From CG1-02-33-12 sp964403775 (lineage in GTDB: Archaea > Nanobdellota > Nanobdellia > Woesearchaeales > CG1-02-33-12), in NCBI GenBank assembly GCA_964403775.1, contig CAYOHL010000016.1:1-16618 (forward strand): a stretch of 16,618 nt of DNA, in the 5' to 3' direction. Both the position numbers and the translations under genes were made by a program. Shown here piece after piece: positions 8,144 through 15,928 of the stretch. Within the stretch, counting starts at the first letter, position 1. Every line of letters begins with the position of its first letter. The notes below the pieces were generated by a model. The model did not search any database and was not told where the DNA came from. It worked only from the letters and a program-made list of their open reading frames with translations.

Positions 8144-8161
8144 ATTTGAATTCAAATATAA
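8144..8161 (-). promoter_or_regulatory. Leaderless promoter and 14-bp palindrome of the activase operon
   Basis: The minus strand reads GGTTATATTTG, with the TATA core at 8154-8161 and its centre about 26 bases from the ATG at 8132, so transcription should start at or beside the start codon. A perfect palindrome ATTTGAATTCAAAT occupies 8144-8157. It overlaps the box and the initiation zone, a position where a bound dimeric repressor would block transcription. Confidence 0.5.
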
Positions 8162-8193
8162 CCTTTTCTAATGGCAGGCTGGTTTTAGATAAA

Positions 8194-8203
8194 TTTATAT
8201 ATG
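8194..8203 (+). promoter_or_regulatory. TATA box for the aIF2-beta operon
   Basis: TTTATATATG lies about 28 bases before the ATG at 8226 and is preceded by an A-rich BRE-like stretch. Transcription would start at or just before that ATG, giving a leaderless or nearly leaderless message. This supports 8226 rather than the upstream in-frame TTG at 8208 as the start. Confidence 0.55.
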
Positions 8204-8225
8204 AACCTTGATTTCAAATCATAAA

Positions 8226-8633
8226 ATGGATTATGAGAAAATGCTGAAAAAGGCCAGAAAAGAGCTTCCAGAAATAAGCTCTAAAACAGACAGGTTTGAG
8301 GTTCCAAGGGTTATTGGCCACATCCAAGGCAACAGAACTGTTATCTCTAACTTTAACCAGATAGCTAATGCACTGCGAAGAAAGCCAGAGCATCTATTGA
8401 AGTATATTTTAAAAGAGCTGGCAACGCCTGGTGATTTAAAGAGTACAGGGCTTTTGATAGGAAGTAAAATCTCGTCAGCAATAATAAATGGAAAGATTAA
8501 GCAGTATGTTGATATTTTTGTAATCTGCCCTGAGTGCAAGAGGCCAGATACAGAACTTTTAAAGGAAGGGAGCATAACATTTATGCATTGCCTTGCTTGT
8601 GGTGCAAGGCGTCCTGTTAAAACAAAGATATAA
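8226..8633 (+). CDS. eif2b: Translation initiation factor aIF2 subunit beta
   Basis: aIF2-beta is part of the alpha-beta-gamma complex that carries initiator Met-tRNA to the small ribosomal subunit. The 135 residues include the usual MDYEKMLKKA start and RARKELPE-like N-terminal helix, the central alpha/beta domain (about 25-95, with GNRTVISNFNQIA) and the C-terminal zinc ribbon with C101, C104, C122 and C125. Length is typical. An in-frame TTG at 8208 would add six residues, but the family start and the TATA distance both favour the ATG at 8226. It is separated by one base from the DUF424 gene, a pairing often seen in archaea. It is divergent from the activase operon. Confidence 0.96.
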   Translation: MDYEKMLKKARKELPEISSKTDRFEVPRVIGHIQGNRTVISNFNQIANALRRKPEHLLKYILKELATPGDLKSTGLLIGSKISSAIINGKIKQYVDIFVICPECKRPDTELLKEGSITFMHCLACGARRPVKTKI

Positions 8634-8634
8634 G

Positions 8635-8934
8635 ATGATAGTTAAAGAGCATATAATAGCCAACAATAGGTTAATGCTTGCTGTTTGCGATAAGGAAATT
8701 ATAGGAAAAAAGTTTGAAACCCCTGACTTAAAGCTTGACCTAAGCTCTGATTTCTACAATGGAAAAGAAAAAACAGAAAAAGAGATTGTTAAATTGTTTG
8801 AACAGGCCTATATGATAAATCTTGTTGGCCAGGAATCAGTTGGGCTGGGCCTTAAATCAGGTATTATTTCCAAGAAGGACATAATCAAAATAAAAGATGT
8901 CCCCTATGTGCAGGCCATTAGTTTGGATAGTTGA
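8635..8934 (+). CDS. DUF424 family protein
   Basis: This 99-residue protein matches the small archaeal DUF424 family: an N-terminal MIVKEH strand, LAVCDKEIIGKKFE (about 14-27), a conserved DFYNGKEK turn (39-46), a helix ending in INLVGQESV (61-69), and a closing VPYVQAI (89-95). The function is not established; its repeated linkage to translation genes in archaea suggests a role in translation or ribosome biology. I chose the ATG at 8635 because it follows the aIF2-beta stop by one base (TAA-G-ATG) and gives the family start. The in-frame TTG at 8593 lies inside aIF2-beta and is unlikely. Confidence 0.88.
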   Translation: MIVKEHIIANNRLMLAVCDKEIIGKKFETPDLKLDLSSDFYNGKEKTEKEIVKLFEQAYMINLVGQESVGLGLKSGIISKKDIIKIKDVPYVQAISLDS

Positions 8935-9013
8935 CTAAATCTTTGGACAAAAAGCATATGTTTAGATTAATTTAGCAAGATTAACTTCGGAGTTCTTTCG
9001 ACCAGAAAACAAA

Positions 9014-9024
9014 AGTTTTATAAA
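9014..9024 (+). promoter_or_regulatory. TATA box before the small membrane-protein genes
   Basis: GTTTTATAAAT, preceded by an A-rich BRE-like ACAAAA, lies about 28 bases before the ATG at 9047. It predicts a leaderless transcript and supports the reality of the 32-codon gene below. Confidence 0.5.
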
Positions 9025-9046
9025 TAAAATTTATCTTATATAGAAA

Positions 9047-9145
9047 ATGGCCAAAAAAGAAAAACCAGATTTCTTAACAATAGCAATGATTATCATAATA
9101 ATCTTATTAGTTGTATGGTTTATTATAAGGTTGCGTGGTGGTTAA
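9047..9145 (+). CDS. Small single-pass membrane protein, 32 residues
   Basis: The ORF starts at ATG 9047 and ends with TAA. It has a lysine-rich head (MAKKEKPDF), one very hydrophobic helix of about 19 residues (positions 9-27, rich in Ile/Leu/Val) and a basic RLRGG tail. A TATA box at leaderless spacing precedes it, and its end overlaps the start of the next membrane-protein gene by 8-11 bases, an arrangement typical of coupled genes. The family is not recognised. It could be a membrane-complex subunit or a regulator of the downstream protein. Confidence 0.55.
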   Translation: MAKKEKPDFLTIAMIIIIILLVVWFIIRLRGG

Positions 9146-9395
9146 AATTAAAAAAACAAAACAAGAGCTTCTCAAAAAAATCGTATATTGGATATTTCTA
9201 ATATTCCTGGTGTACTTAATATATGAACTATTAAGCAAGCTTTTTGGAAGAAGCCTAGGATTTGAAGAGCTTGTTATAGGGTTGTTAATTGCAAATCTGG
9301 GTTATTCTTTTTATTTAAGGGATTCTATAAACAAACTGGATTCAAAGATTTATGGGCATCTTGGATGGCATAAAGGCAAAAACAGCAGAAAATAA
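9135..9395 (+). CDS. Small two-helix membrane protein, unknown function
   Basis: This is an 86-residue protein with a basic N-terminus (KIKKTKQELLKK), a hydrophobic helix at about 17-34, a second at about 44-62 and a basic C-terminal tail (HKGKNSRK). By the positive-inside rule both ends may face the cytoplasm. The start is one of two adjacent GTG codons (9135 or 9138), both inside the end of the preceding 32-codon gene; there is no ATG near. The end is 40 bases from the convergent polD large-subunit stop. No family recognised. Confidence 0.6.
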   Translation: MVVKIKKTKQELLKKIVYWIFLIFLVYLIYELLSKLFGRSLGFEELVIGLLIANLGYSFYLRDSINKLDSKIYGHLGWHKGKNSRK

Positions 9396-9435
9396 TTCTT
9401 AATGCTCAGAAAGAACAATATATAACTGAAAGAGA

Positions 9436-12400
9436 CTAGCCAAACCACTTGCCTAATCCTTCCTGCTTTTCCTTTTCCCTGCCAAAGACATCATCTATTC
9501 TTCTCTTTGTAAGCTCAAGGGTCTGCTTTAAATAAGCAGGGACATCGTATTTATTGGCCAAACTAATGCTTGGCTCAAGGTATTTGATGATAGAGCCCTC
9601 TGATATTGTAAAGATTATTTTGCTGCCGCATGAGTCGCACTTGCCTATTAAAGGCGGCCTCCTGAACTTTTTGTTGCATTTTACGCACCTGAACTGCTGT
9701 ATTGAGAATTTTCTTAAATTGCCTTTTATGTCTTTTATAAAATGCTTGTCAATAACCATTGCAGCAACCTCTGCTTCATTAACAGCCCTTATTTTTTCTG
9801 CAAGCTCCATCTGGCCCTTGAGCTTGTCCTCCATTGACGGAATAGCCTTATAGGCAGAGCACAAAACCCCTGAGTTTATATTTTCAACAGGATGCGTATA
9901 ACCAATGTTTTCATACTGGTTTGGCGTTCCTAATCTTGTGTTAATCTGCTCTAAATCCAGGCCCCTTGGGTTTGCATAATTGTTGCACGCCTCATAAAAC
10001 TCAAGAGGGTATTTCCAGCCAACATCAAGGTCAAAGAACATGTCATCAACCTCTGATGGGATAAGCTTTGATGTTAGTACAATGCATGCATCCTGTTTTG
10101 AACCGCGGTGGGCAGGCAAAAACTGCCTTGAAAAGTTAAGCAATGAGTCCATTAGGAGCATAACGCTCGCTTCATCGCCGTCACAGTCACGCCTTGTTGC
10201 AGCATGAATCATCGGATGGGCATAAAATCCCTGTGTTTTTGAAAAGCCGATTATCCTGCAAATAATTCCTGCAGATGTATGGGGCGCCAAAGCAATTACA
10301 AGCTGCCCTGCCAAGTCTTCTGGGCATTTAAGGTTGTAGAATGGCTTCTCCCCGTAAAGCTTAACCAGGAGGTCATCAACAAAATTTGCAACATTAAACA
10401 AAACAGTGTCTGCACCAGCCTCAGCTGAATCAGGGCACGATGGCAATATAATGTCCTGGGGCTTTATCTCCAGCAGCTGATCATCACTTTCAAGCTCCCT
10501 TCCACTTATATCTTTTGAATATCCTAACTCTTTCAGCTTTTCAACAGGTGTTCTTATTTCCCTTGGCTTGAAATGTGTTATTGGCAGTTGCGTCATATCA
10601 TACCTTGTTGTCCCATCCTTGTTGACATAGATATCATGCTCTGCTCTTAAAATCCCCTTGATAAGATGCTCTGGGACATGGTCTTTGTTTGAGGTGCCCC
10701 TAACCCCTTTTATTAAATCAGGGCATGTTTTCATCTTAAGTTTTTTGAGCATAGCATTAAAATAATAGCTTATGTCTATGCTCTGGTTTTTGTATGTTTT
10801 TGCCTCTCCATGCTTGCATTTGTTTTTTTCAATATTGCCGCAGATGTTGCAGTAGTATAATTTCTTTGTTTTTCTTCCGCATGATTCACAAACAGAAAAA
10901 ATAGTGTCCTTACTGCATGTTTCACACCTGTAAACAGGGAAGTCAGATGTTATTTTCTTATTTTCCAATGCTGCCTGAAATGACCTCAAGCGGTCGCCCT
11001 CATGGCCAACTGGAAACAGAACATGGGGGCTTCCTGTTAGTTTTCTCATCTTTGCTTTTTCAGGCCTTCCCATCCTTGCGCCAATAAATATTCCTGACTT
11101 GTCCCTTACCTTGATTTTTGATAGCATATTTATTATGTCCAAAACATTTTTTTCCCTGCTCTCCTCAATTATTTTTTTTGTTTTTTCAAGATCCTCTTTT
11201 TCTGAAACCCCGAGATTAGACAAAAAAGCAGCTGCATCGTCTTTTCTGATAACAACAAATTCATTGGCCACAGCAGAATGCTGGACGCCAATAAGCTCTA
11301 AAACCCTTTTTGGCTCTTGTTTTAATGGCAAAACTATTTTTATTTTTTTATCCTCCCTTATTATCTTCATTTTATCAAGCCAGTCTACAAGAATTTTTAA
11401 TTCATCAAAGGAAACTGTTTTCCAATGAAAGGTATAAGCAGGGTGCAGGGGTATATCAAGGGCTTTGGCTATCTTTATTGAATCATATGCATTTGGCTTA
11501 AGGTGGAATGGATTTTTTAGTAATTCATTCAGGTTATCTTCAGGCATATCAAGAAAGTTTGATAATTTTGTAATATCCAGGTTACCAAACATATTAACAA
11601 CCGCCTTTTCAAGCTCCTGAATCCAGTGTTCCTCACAATACCCTGCTGGAACAAGGACATGGGCCCTGTTGAAAAAATCCCCGTAACTGACAAGCAGGTC
11701 TCCTAAAAAAATAATCTCCACAATGTCTTTAAGGTATTTTTTTGCCTCCTGCTCTGAATTTAATCTTAGGACAGAGCCATTAGCCAGCTTAACAACCGGC
11801 CCCTCAATTGAGCTGCATGGGCTTATTGTGGTTGCTTTTCCTGGCCTCTCAACCTTAAGCTGTGTTCCTGTTGCAATATAATCCTTAAGTACAACCATTG
11901 TGGCAGGATTTATGCTGTCTGCAGAATAGCCGGATGTTCTTGAGCGGCCATACCTTAGTCTAAAGCCGCCTGTTCTTAATGGAAATGATAGTATTGGCCT
12001 GCCTGCAACCAAGTCCTCTATAAAAGTGTAGTTTGGCGTGATTTTCTCATTAGTTTTGCTTGTTTCCCCTTTTGCCTTAACCTCTTTTTGTATGCTTAAA
12101 AATTCCTCGAGGAAACCCCAATGCTCTAAATCAAACTCTTTTTTGAATTTTAAAAGCCTGTTCCACAATTTTGGGGCTTTTTGGGCAAGACATTCTGCAA
12201 AAACAAGGCAAACCCCCCCTCTTATTTTGTTTGTTCCTATTCTTTCAATGTCCTTATAGTTTGAGACATCTATTTTTTCTGTCGGGTCTCCGTCAATCTG
12301 AACAGGAAGGTTTCTTGCTAAAAATTCAAGCTCTTTCTCGCTTGGCAGGTATTGTAAATTTGTTGCCCTTTCATGATAATCAAGAACCTCTCTTATAATC

Positions 12401-12981
12401 CTATTAATCTCTTTTTCTGTTGGGTCATAAGGATAATAGCCCATTTTTTTTCTTACATAATCTGCAATAAGCACAGAGACAGAGCCTCCTGTTCCCCCGG
12501 CGCTTCTTATGGGTCCGGAGTACATAAGGGCAAAATACTCTTTTCCATCCCTTCTCTTCCTTATATCAAGACCCACAAAGCCCTCTAAAGGAGATGCAAC
12601 AGTTCCCATTGTGTGATAAGCAAAGCCAACCCTGATTCCAACCTCCATTGCCTCTTTCTTGTCCTTGAACCTGCAGAATTTTTCTTTTGCAATTTCCTCT
12701 GCAATAATAAGCGAGATTCTCCAGTCCATTGCTTTGTATTTTTTTTCTAAATCAAGAATCCTTTTTGATATCCCTGAGCCAACTATTTGCGGCGCAACAG
12801 TAGAAATCAATCCTTCAACCCTTTCAGCCATGTTTTTTGCCAAAGGTATATCCACCCTGCTTTCTGGGTCATATGCTTTTTTTCTTGCTTCATTGGCCAG
12901 GTTATATGCTTTTTTAAGCTTATCATCAATCTCTTTAAAATACAATTCAATTTCCCTGCTTGCCTGTTTTTGCTCTTGCAT
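9436..12981 (-). CDS. polC: DNA polymerase D large subunit (DP2)
   Basis: DP2 is the catalytic subunit of the archaeal replicative polymerase PolD, with a two-barrel RNA-polymerase-like active site. The 1181 residues are in the normal range and contain no intein. The catalytic loop DCDGD lies at 932-936. A zinc cluster has C686, C689, C698, C701, C711, C714 and C722/H724. A C-terminal zinc ribbon has C1099, C1102, C1115 and C1118. The last residues, QEGLGKWF, fit the PCNA-binding PIP-box pattern (Q-x-x-L-x-x-W-F). I place the start at the ATG at 12981, one base after the DP1 stop (TAA-A-ATG). An in-frame TTG at 12993 would add four residues and overlap DP1 by 11 bases. It is last in the cdc6-DP1-DP2 operon. 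Confidence 0.97.
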   Translation of the reverse strand: MQEQKQASREIELYFKEIDDKLKKAYNLANEARKKAYDPESRVDIPLAKNMAERVEGLISTVAPQIVGSGISKRILDLEKKYKAMDWRISLIIAEEIAKEKFCRFKDKKEAMEVGIRVGFAYHTMGTVASPLEGFVGLDIRKRRDGKEYFALMYSGPIRSAGGTGGSVSVLIADYVRKKMGYYPYDPTEKEINRIIREVLDYHERATNLQYLPSEKELEFLARNLPVQIDGDPTEKIDVSNYKDIERIGTNKIRGGVCLVFAECLAQKAPKLWNRLLKFKKEFDLEHWGFLEEFLSIQKEVKAKGETSKTNEKITPNYTFIEDLVAGRPILSFPLRTGGFRLRYGRSRTSGYSADSINPATMVVLKDYIATGTQLKVERPGKATTISPCSSIEGPVVKLANGSVLRLNSEQEAKKYLKDIVEIIFLGDLLVSYGDFFNRAHVLVPAGYCEEHWIQELEKAVVNMFGNLDITKLSNFLDMPEDNLNELLKNPFHLKPNAYDSIKIAKALDIPLHPAYTFHWKTVSFDELKILVDWLDKMKIIREDKKIKIVLPLKQEPKRVLELIGVQHSAVANEFVVIRKDDAAAFLSNLGVSEKEDLEKTKKIIEESREKNVLDIINMLSKIKVRDKSGIFIGARMGRPEKAKMRKLTGSPHVLFPVGHEGDRLRSFQAALENKKITSDFPVYRCETCSKDTIFSVCESCGRKTKKLYYCNICGNIEKNKCKHGEAKTYKNQSIDISYYFNAMLKKLKMKTCPDLIKGVRGTSNKDHVPEHLIKGILRAEHDIYVNKDGTTRYDMTQLPITHFKPREIRTPVEKLKELGYSKDISGRELESDDQLLEIKPQDIILPSCPDSAEAGADTVLFNVANFVDDLLVKLYGEKPFYNLKCPEDLAGQLVIALAPHTSAGIICRIIGFSKTQGFYAHPMIHAATRRDCDGDEASVMLLMDSLLNFSRQFLPAHRGSKQDACIVLTSKLIPSEVDDMFFDLDVGWKYPLEFYEACNNYANPRGLDLEQINTRLGTPNQYENIGYTHPVENINSGVLCSAYKAIPSMEDKLKGQMELAEKIRAVNEAEVAAMVIDKHFIKDIKGNLRKFSIQQFRCVKCNKKFRRPPLIGKCDSCGSKIIFTISEGSIIKYLEPSISLANKYDVPAYLKQTLELTKRRIDDVFGREKEKQEGLGKWFG

Positions 12982-12982
12982 T

Positions 12983-14560
12983 TTAGTTTCCAAACTTAAG
13001 TATCTTGACCTCCCTTGTCTGCAGGTTGATTATCGGAACCCTGCATGGCTCTGGATGATGGCCTACTTTTTCCTGGAAAGGGGTTTTCCTCTGCCAGCAC
13101 GAGCCGCATATCATGGTTACATTTCTGTAGTTTGAAACAGATGATTTATGGATATGGCCTGTTAAAAAAAAGTCCGGAACATTGCTTATGACAAGAGGGT
13201 CTCTTTCAACATCCGGGATGTATAAGGTAGACTGGTGAGTTGGTGCAAGATGCCTTTTCTGCAGTAAAAATCTCATCATAAGATCAGCCCGGTCATAGCC
13301 ACCCTGGTTTCTTATTGACTCGACATTGGCAATAAAATAATCAAATGAGAATCCGTGGTAAAGTAGAAAATCAAATCCTGGAAAATCTTTTGTAGAGCCT
13401 ATGTTGACTGCTGCAGGATTAGAAACCATAACAACATTTGGCAGGCCCCATACAGCATCTGCAAAATCCCTGTAAAGCTCTGGCTGCGGTTCTGCAATGC
13501 GCATAGCATCATGATTGCCTGGGCAGATAACCAGTTTTATATCCTTTGGTATTTGCTTTAACAGCCTTGCGCATTCATTGTATTGTTGGTGTATGTCTTT
13601 TATCAACAGCTCAGAATCCTGCCCAGGATAAATGCCCACCCCGTCAACAAGGTCTCCAACAATAAAAATATATTTTACTTTTCTTGCAATCTCTTTTTGT
13701 TTTTCATTTCCTGTTTTGCAGTTTATCCATTTAATAAATTTGTCAAACTCTTCTGGCAGGAAGTCAAGAGAGCCAACATGCAGGTCAGAGAGGCAGACTA
13801 CATAAGCCTCATAAGGGGCCTTTTTCAGTTCCTTCTGCGCAGGTATGTCTGGAAATAGAATATTATTAGCAAAAACAATATTATCACTATTCACTCCAGT
13901 TACTCCTATTGCCTCGTCTAAGACAATGTCCTTTGCCATGTTGATTAAATCTGCCTTGCTTTTATTAACAAGGACGTTAATAGAGCCGGTCTGGTCCTCT
14001 AATTTTAGTATGATATTGTTGTTTTTGGTTATTTTTTTGTCATTAACAAGGCCTATCAGGGAAACAGTTTCCTTTTCTTTTTTATTGAGAATCCTGGTGA
14101 TAGACATTATGTTCTGCAGCTCTGGCCTGTTTTTAAGCATGCTCTCCATGGTTTTATACCTTGAGTTGAAGAACAAAACAAAATCCTGGACATCCCTCTT
14201 CTTCGGCTCCTCTTTGTATGAGAATAATATCTTAATGTCTTGTTCTTTTTTGCCCCTATCATCAAAATAATCAATAAACTTATAGTATATTTTGTTGTCC
14301 CTGTCTTTTTCAGACATGACTTTTGACCTCTCAAACTCAAGCCAGTTTATATCAAGGGTTTTTTTGTTTGGTAATATATTGTATATGTCCTTATTCAAGA
14401 ATAAGAATTCGTCTGATATTATCCTGCTTGATATTAAATTGTATAATTTATCCAAATTAGTGTTTGGGGTTATTTCAGTGATGAGGTCAGGGCTTATAAA
14501 AATATTATTCTTTAGGAAAAAGCTTACTGTCTCTTTTTGTTTAGAAATAATTTCTTTCAT
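12983..14560 (-). CDS. polB: DNA polymerase D small subunit (DP1), proofreading 3'-5' exonuclease
   Basis: DP1 is the exonuclease subunit of PolD and a relative of the B subunits of eukaryotic replicative polymerases. The 525-residue protein has an N-terminal region that may contact partners (about 1-60), a poorly conserved linker, an OB-fold (about 160-240) and a calcineurin-like phosphoesterase domain (about 250-525). The metal-binding residues are intact: D259 and H261 (SDLHVG), D303 (VGDLVDG), N349/H350 (CPGNHD), H402 (YHGFS) and H469/H471 (TGHIHK), so proofreading should be active. The ATG at 14560 lies 32 bases after the cdc6 stop, and the stop is one base from the chosen DP2 start, so the three genes form one operon. 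No clear ribosome-binding site is seen. Confidence 0.97.
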   Translation of the reverse strand: MKEIISKQKETVSFFLKNNIFISPDLITEITPNTNLDKLYNLISSRIISDEFLFLNKDIYNILPNKKTLDINWLEFERSKVMSEKDRDNKIYYKFIDYFDDRGKKEQDIKILFSYKEEPKKRDVQDFVLFFNSRYKTMESMLKNRPELQNIMSITRILNKKEKETVSLIGLVNDKKITKNNNIILKLEDQTGSINVLVNKSKADLINMAKDIVLDEAIGVTGVNSDNIVFANNILFPDIPAQKELKKAPYEAYVVCLSDLHVGSLDFLPEEFDKFIKWINCKTGNEKQKEIARKVKYIFIVGDLVDGVGIYPGQDSELLIKDIHQQYNECARLLKQIPKDIKLVICPGNHDAMRIAEPQPELYRDFADAVWGLPNVVMVSNPAAVNIGSTKDFPGFDFLLYHGFSFDYFIANVESIRNQGGYDRADLMMRFLLQKRHLAPTHQSTLYIPDVERDPLVISNVPDFFLTGHIHKSSVSNYRNVTMICGSCWQRKTPFQEKVGHHPEPCRVPIINLQTREVKILKFGN

Positions 14561-14592
14561 TTTTTAGGTAAGAAAAACTATTCTTGATTAAG

Positions 14593-15813
14593 TCAAGATA
14601 ATCCTAATCCTTCTTCTAATGTTTTCTTGATTTTTGATTCTGAGGCAGATGTTACTGCAATTGATATTTCCCTTGTTCTCCCATAGCGGCCTTTTGAGAT
14701 AACCTTTGCATTTATTATTCCCAGCATGTCTAATTCTGCAATTATATCAGAAACTCTTCTTTGGGTTAAAGGCCTTAGCCCTGACCTGAAGCATGTTCCC
14801 TTGTAAACCTCATATGCCTTTCCAGTGAATATTATATTGTTTTTCTTTGTGTAAAGTGAAATTATTGCATAAAGAACTGCCTGGAATTGCTTTGGCTGGG
14901 TTGTTACAATATCCAAAACGCGGTCCCTTTCTATTTTGTCTTCTGCCTCATCAATATGCTTTATTTTTATTTTTGTGTAGCCGTTTCTTTCAGCTATCTC
15001 CCCGGCAACCCTCAGAAGCTCTAGGGCGCGCCTTGCATCACCATGGTCTCTTGCTGCATAGGCAGCGCACTTTTCTACAACCCCTTGCTCAATCACATTT
15101 TTCTTAAACGCCTCTTTTGCCCTTTGGTGAAGTATGTCCTGAATTTGCGGCGCATTATAGGGAGGGAATAATATCTCCTCTTCTGACAGGGAGGATTTTA
15201 TCCTTGGATCAAGATTATCCACAAAAATAAGGTCATTGGATATGCCTATGATTGATATTTGGGAGTTTTTAAGCTCTGTGTTCATTCTTGTCAGGTTATA
15301 TAATAACTCATCCCCTGCTTTTTTTACAAGCTGGTCAATCTCATCCAGTATAAGTATAAAAAGCTGCTTTTCCCTGTCCACTATTTTAAAGAATATATTA
15401 TAAACCTCTTCTGTTGGCAAACCTGTAGGGGGTATTTCCTTTCCAAGCTCCCTTATAAGCTGTGCTATCAGCCTGTATTCTGTGTCTGCAACCTTTCTTA
15501 GCTTGCAGTTAATGTAAAAAATTTTTAACATGATATGCTCTTTTTTTGCCACCTCAGACATTTTAGCTGCTGTATATTTGATTGAAAGGGTTTTTCCGAC
15601 TCCTGTTTTGCCGTAAATAAATAAATTAGATGGCTTCTCAAGCCTTAATGACGGCCCTAAAATGTTTGCTATTTGGTTTATCTGCTCATTTCTGTGGAGT
15701 ATTAGGTCAGGGGAATATGTTGATTGCAGTATTTCCTTGTTGTTAAATAAGGATTCCTTTGTTAAAAATTTCTCAAAAAATCCTGTTAATCCTTTTTGCA
15801 CCATTTTTTCCAC
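14593..15813 (-). CDS. cdc6: Orc1/Cdc6 replication initiator ATPase
   Basis: Orc1/Cdc6 binds origin boxes and recruits MCM. The 406-residue protein has an AAA+ core with Walker A GKTGVGKT (68-75), Walker B LILDEID (154-160), sensor-1 N193 and sensor-2 GDARRAL (258-264, R261/R262), followed by a C-terminal winged helix (about 300-390) that reads DNA. All ATPase residues are present. The reading frame begins with a GTG at 15813, three codons before an ATG at 15804. Neither has a strong ribosome-binding site, and the ATG is a good alternative. It heads the operon with both PolD subunits and points away from the candidate origin, the usual position of an origin-linked initiator gene. The same cdc6-DP1-DP2 order is known near oriC in Pyrococcus (recalled, not checked). 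Confidence 0.97.
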   Translation of the reverse strand: MEKMVQKGLTGFFEKFLTKESLFNNKEILQSTYSPDLILHRNEQINQIANILGPSLRLEKPSNLFIYGKTGVGKTLSIKYTAAKMSEVAKKEHIMLKIFYINCKLRKVADTEYRLIAQLIRELGKEIPPTGLPTEEVYNIFFKIVDREKQLFILILDEIDQLVKKAGDELLYNLTRMNTELKNSQISIIGISNDLIFVDNLDPRIKSSLSEEEILFPPYNAPQIQDILHQRAKEAFKKNVIEQGVVEKCAAYAARDHGDARRALELLRVAGEIAERNGYTKIKIKHIDEAEDKIERDRVLDIVTTQPKQFQAVLYAIISLYTKKNNIIFTGKAYEVYKGTCFRSGLRPLTQRRVSDIIAELDMLGIINAKVISKGRYGRTREISIAVTSASESKIKKTLEEGLGLS

Positions 15814-15820
15814 TTGAAAG
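15808..15820 (+). promoter_or_regulatory. Possible mini origin-recognition box at the cdc6 start
   Basis: TTCCACTTGAAAG matches about 10 of 13 positions of the archaeal mini-ORB dyad as I recall it (TTCCAGTGGAAAC). It covers the cdc6 GTG start codon and lies upstream of the cdc6 ATG. It lacks the G-run of the two stronger boxes, so this is a weak call. Confidence 0.3.
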
Positions 15821-15858
15821 TAAGGTCATTGATTTTATCACAAAAATTCCTTGTTTTT

Positions 15859-15878
15859 CCCACCCACCCCTTTATTTC
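15859..15878 (-). promoter_or_regulatory. Origin recognition box A (ORB-like)
   Basis: The minus strand reads GAAATAAAGGGGTGGGTGGG. It matches the plus-strand box at 16281-16300 at 16 of 20 positions, including the GAAA-x-AAA core and the GGGTG-rich tail that archaeal ORBs carry beside their dyad. The half-dyad upstream on this strand (TTCTGTATCT) is degenerate. It lies 46 bases upstream of the cdc6 GTG, so Orc1/Cdc6 bound here could also control its own gene. Confidence 0.65.
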
Positions 15879-15902
15879 AGATACAGAATGTTTCTAAGGG
15901 AT

Positions 15903-15928
15903 AATATAAAAAATAAGAACTTATTTTT
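15903..15928 (-). promoter_or_regulatory. Possible cdc6 TATA box and hairpin
   Basis: The minus strand has a TTTTTTATATTAT stretch at about 15900-15912, about 90-100 bases before the cdc6 start, which would put the transcript start close to or within origin box A. A perfect 9-bp inverted repeat with a 2-base centre occupies 15909-15928 beside it. In such AT-rich DNA other TATA-like boxes exist, including GATAAAAT at about 15831-15838, only about 18-27 bases from the GTG. Confidence 0.3.

Noticed and set aside
8208..8225. Upstream TTG start for aIF2-beta
   Set aside because: The family begins MDYE at the ATG at 8226, and the TATA box would put the TTG at or before the transcript start.
8935..9046. 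Structured RNA in the spacer after DUF424 (AACTTCGGAGTT)
   Set aside because: The inverted repeat has arms of only four bases, and no tRNA or C/D-box signals were found. It is probably just a promoter spacer.
9436..12981. Intein within the PolD large subunit
   Set aside because: The 1181 residues are the intein-free length and the frame continues through the DCDGD site without splice-junction or endonuclease motifs. The same applies to MCM.
12659..13135. 158-codon plus-strand ORF across the DP1/DP2 junction
   Set aside because: It is antisense to two clearly functional PolD frames, and its cysteine/serine/leucine-rich composition mirrors the opposite strand.
15859..15870. G-quadruplex from GGGGTGGGTGGG on the minus strand
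   Set aside because: Only three long G-runs are present; the nearest further G-run is a GG about ten bases away, so a stable intramolecular quadruplex is not supported. The ORB explanation fits better.
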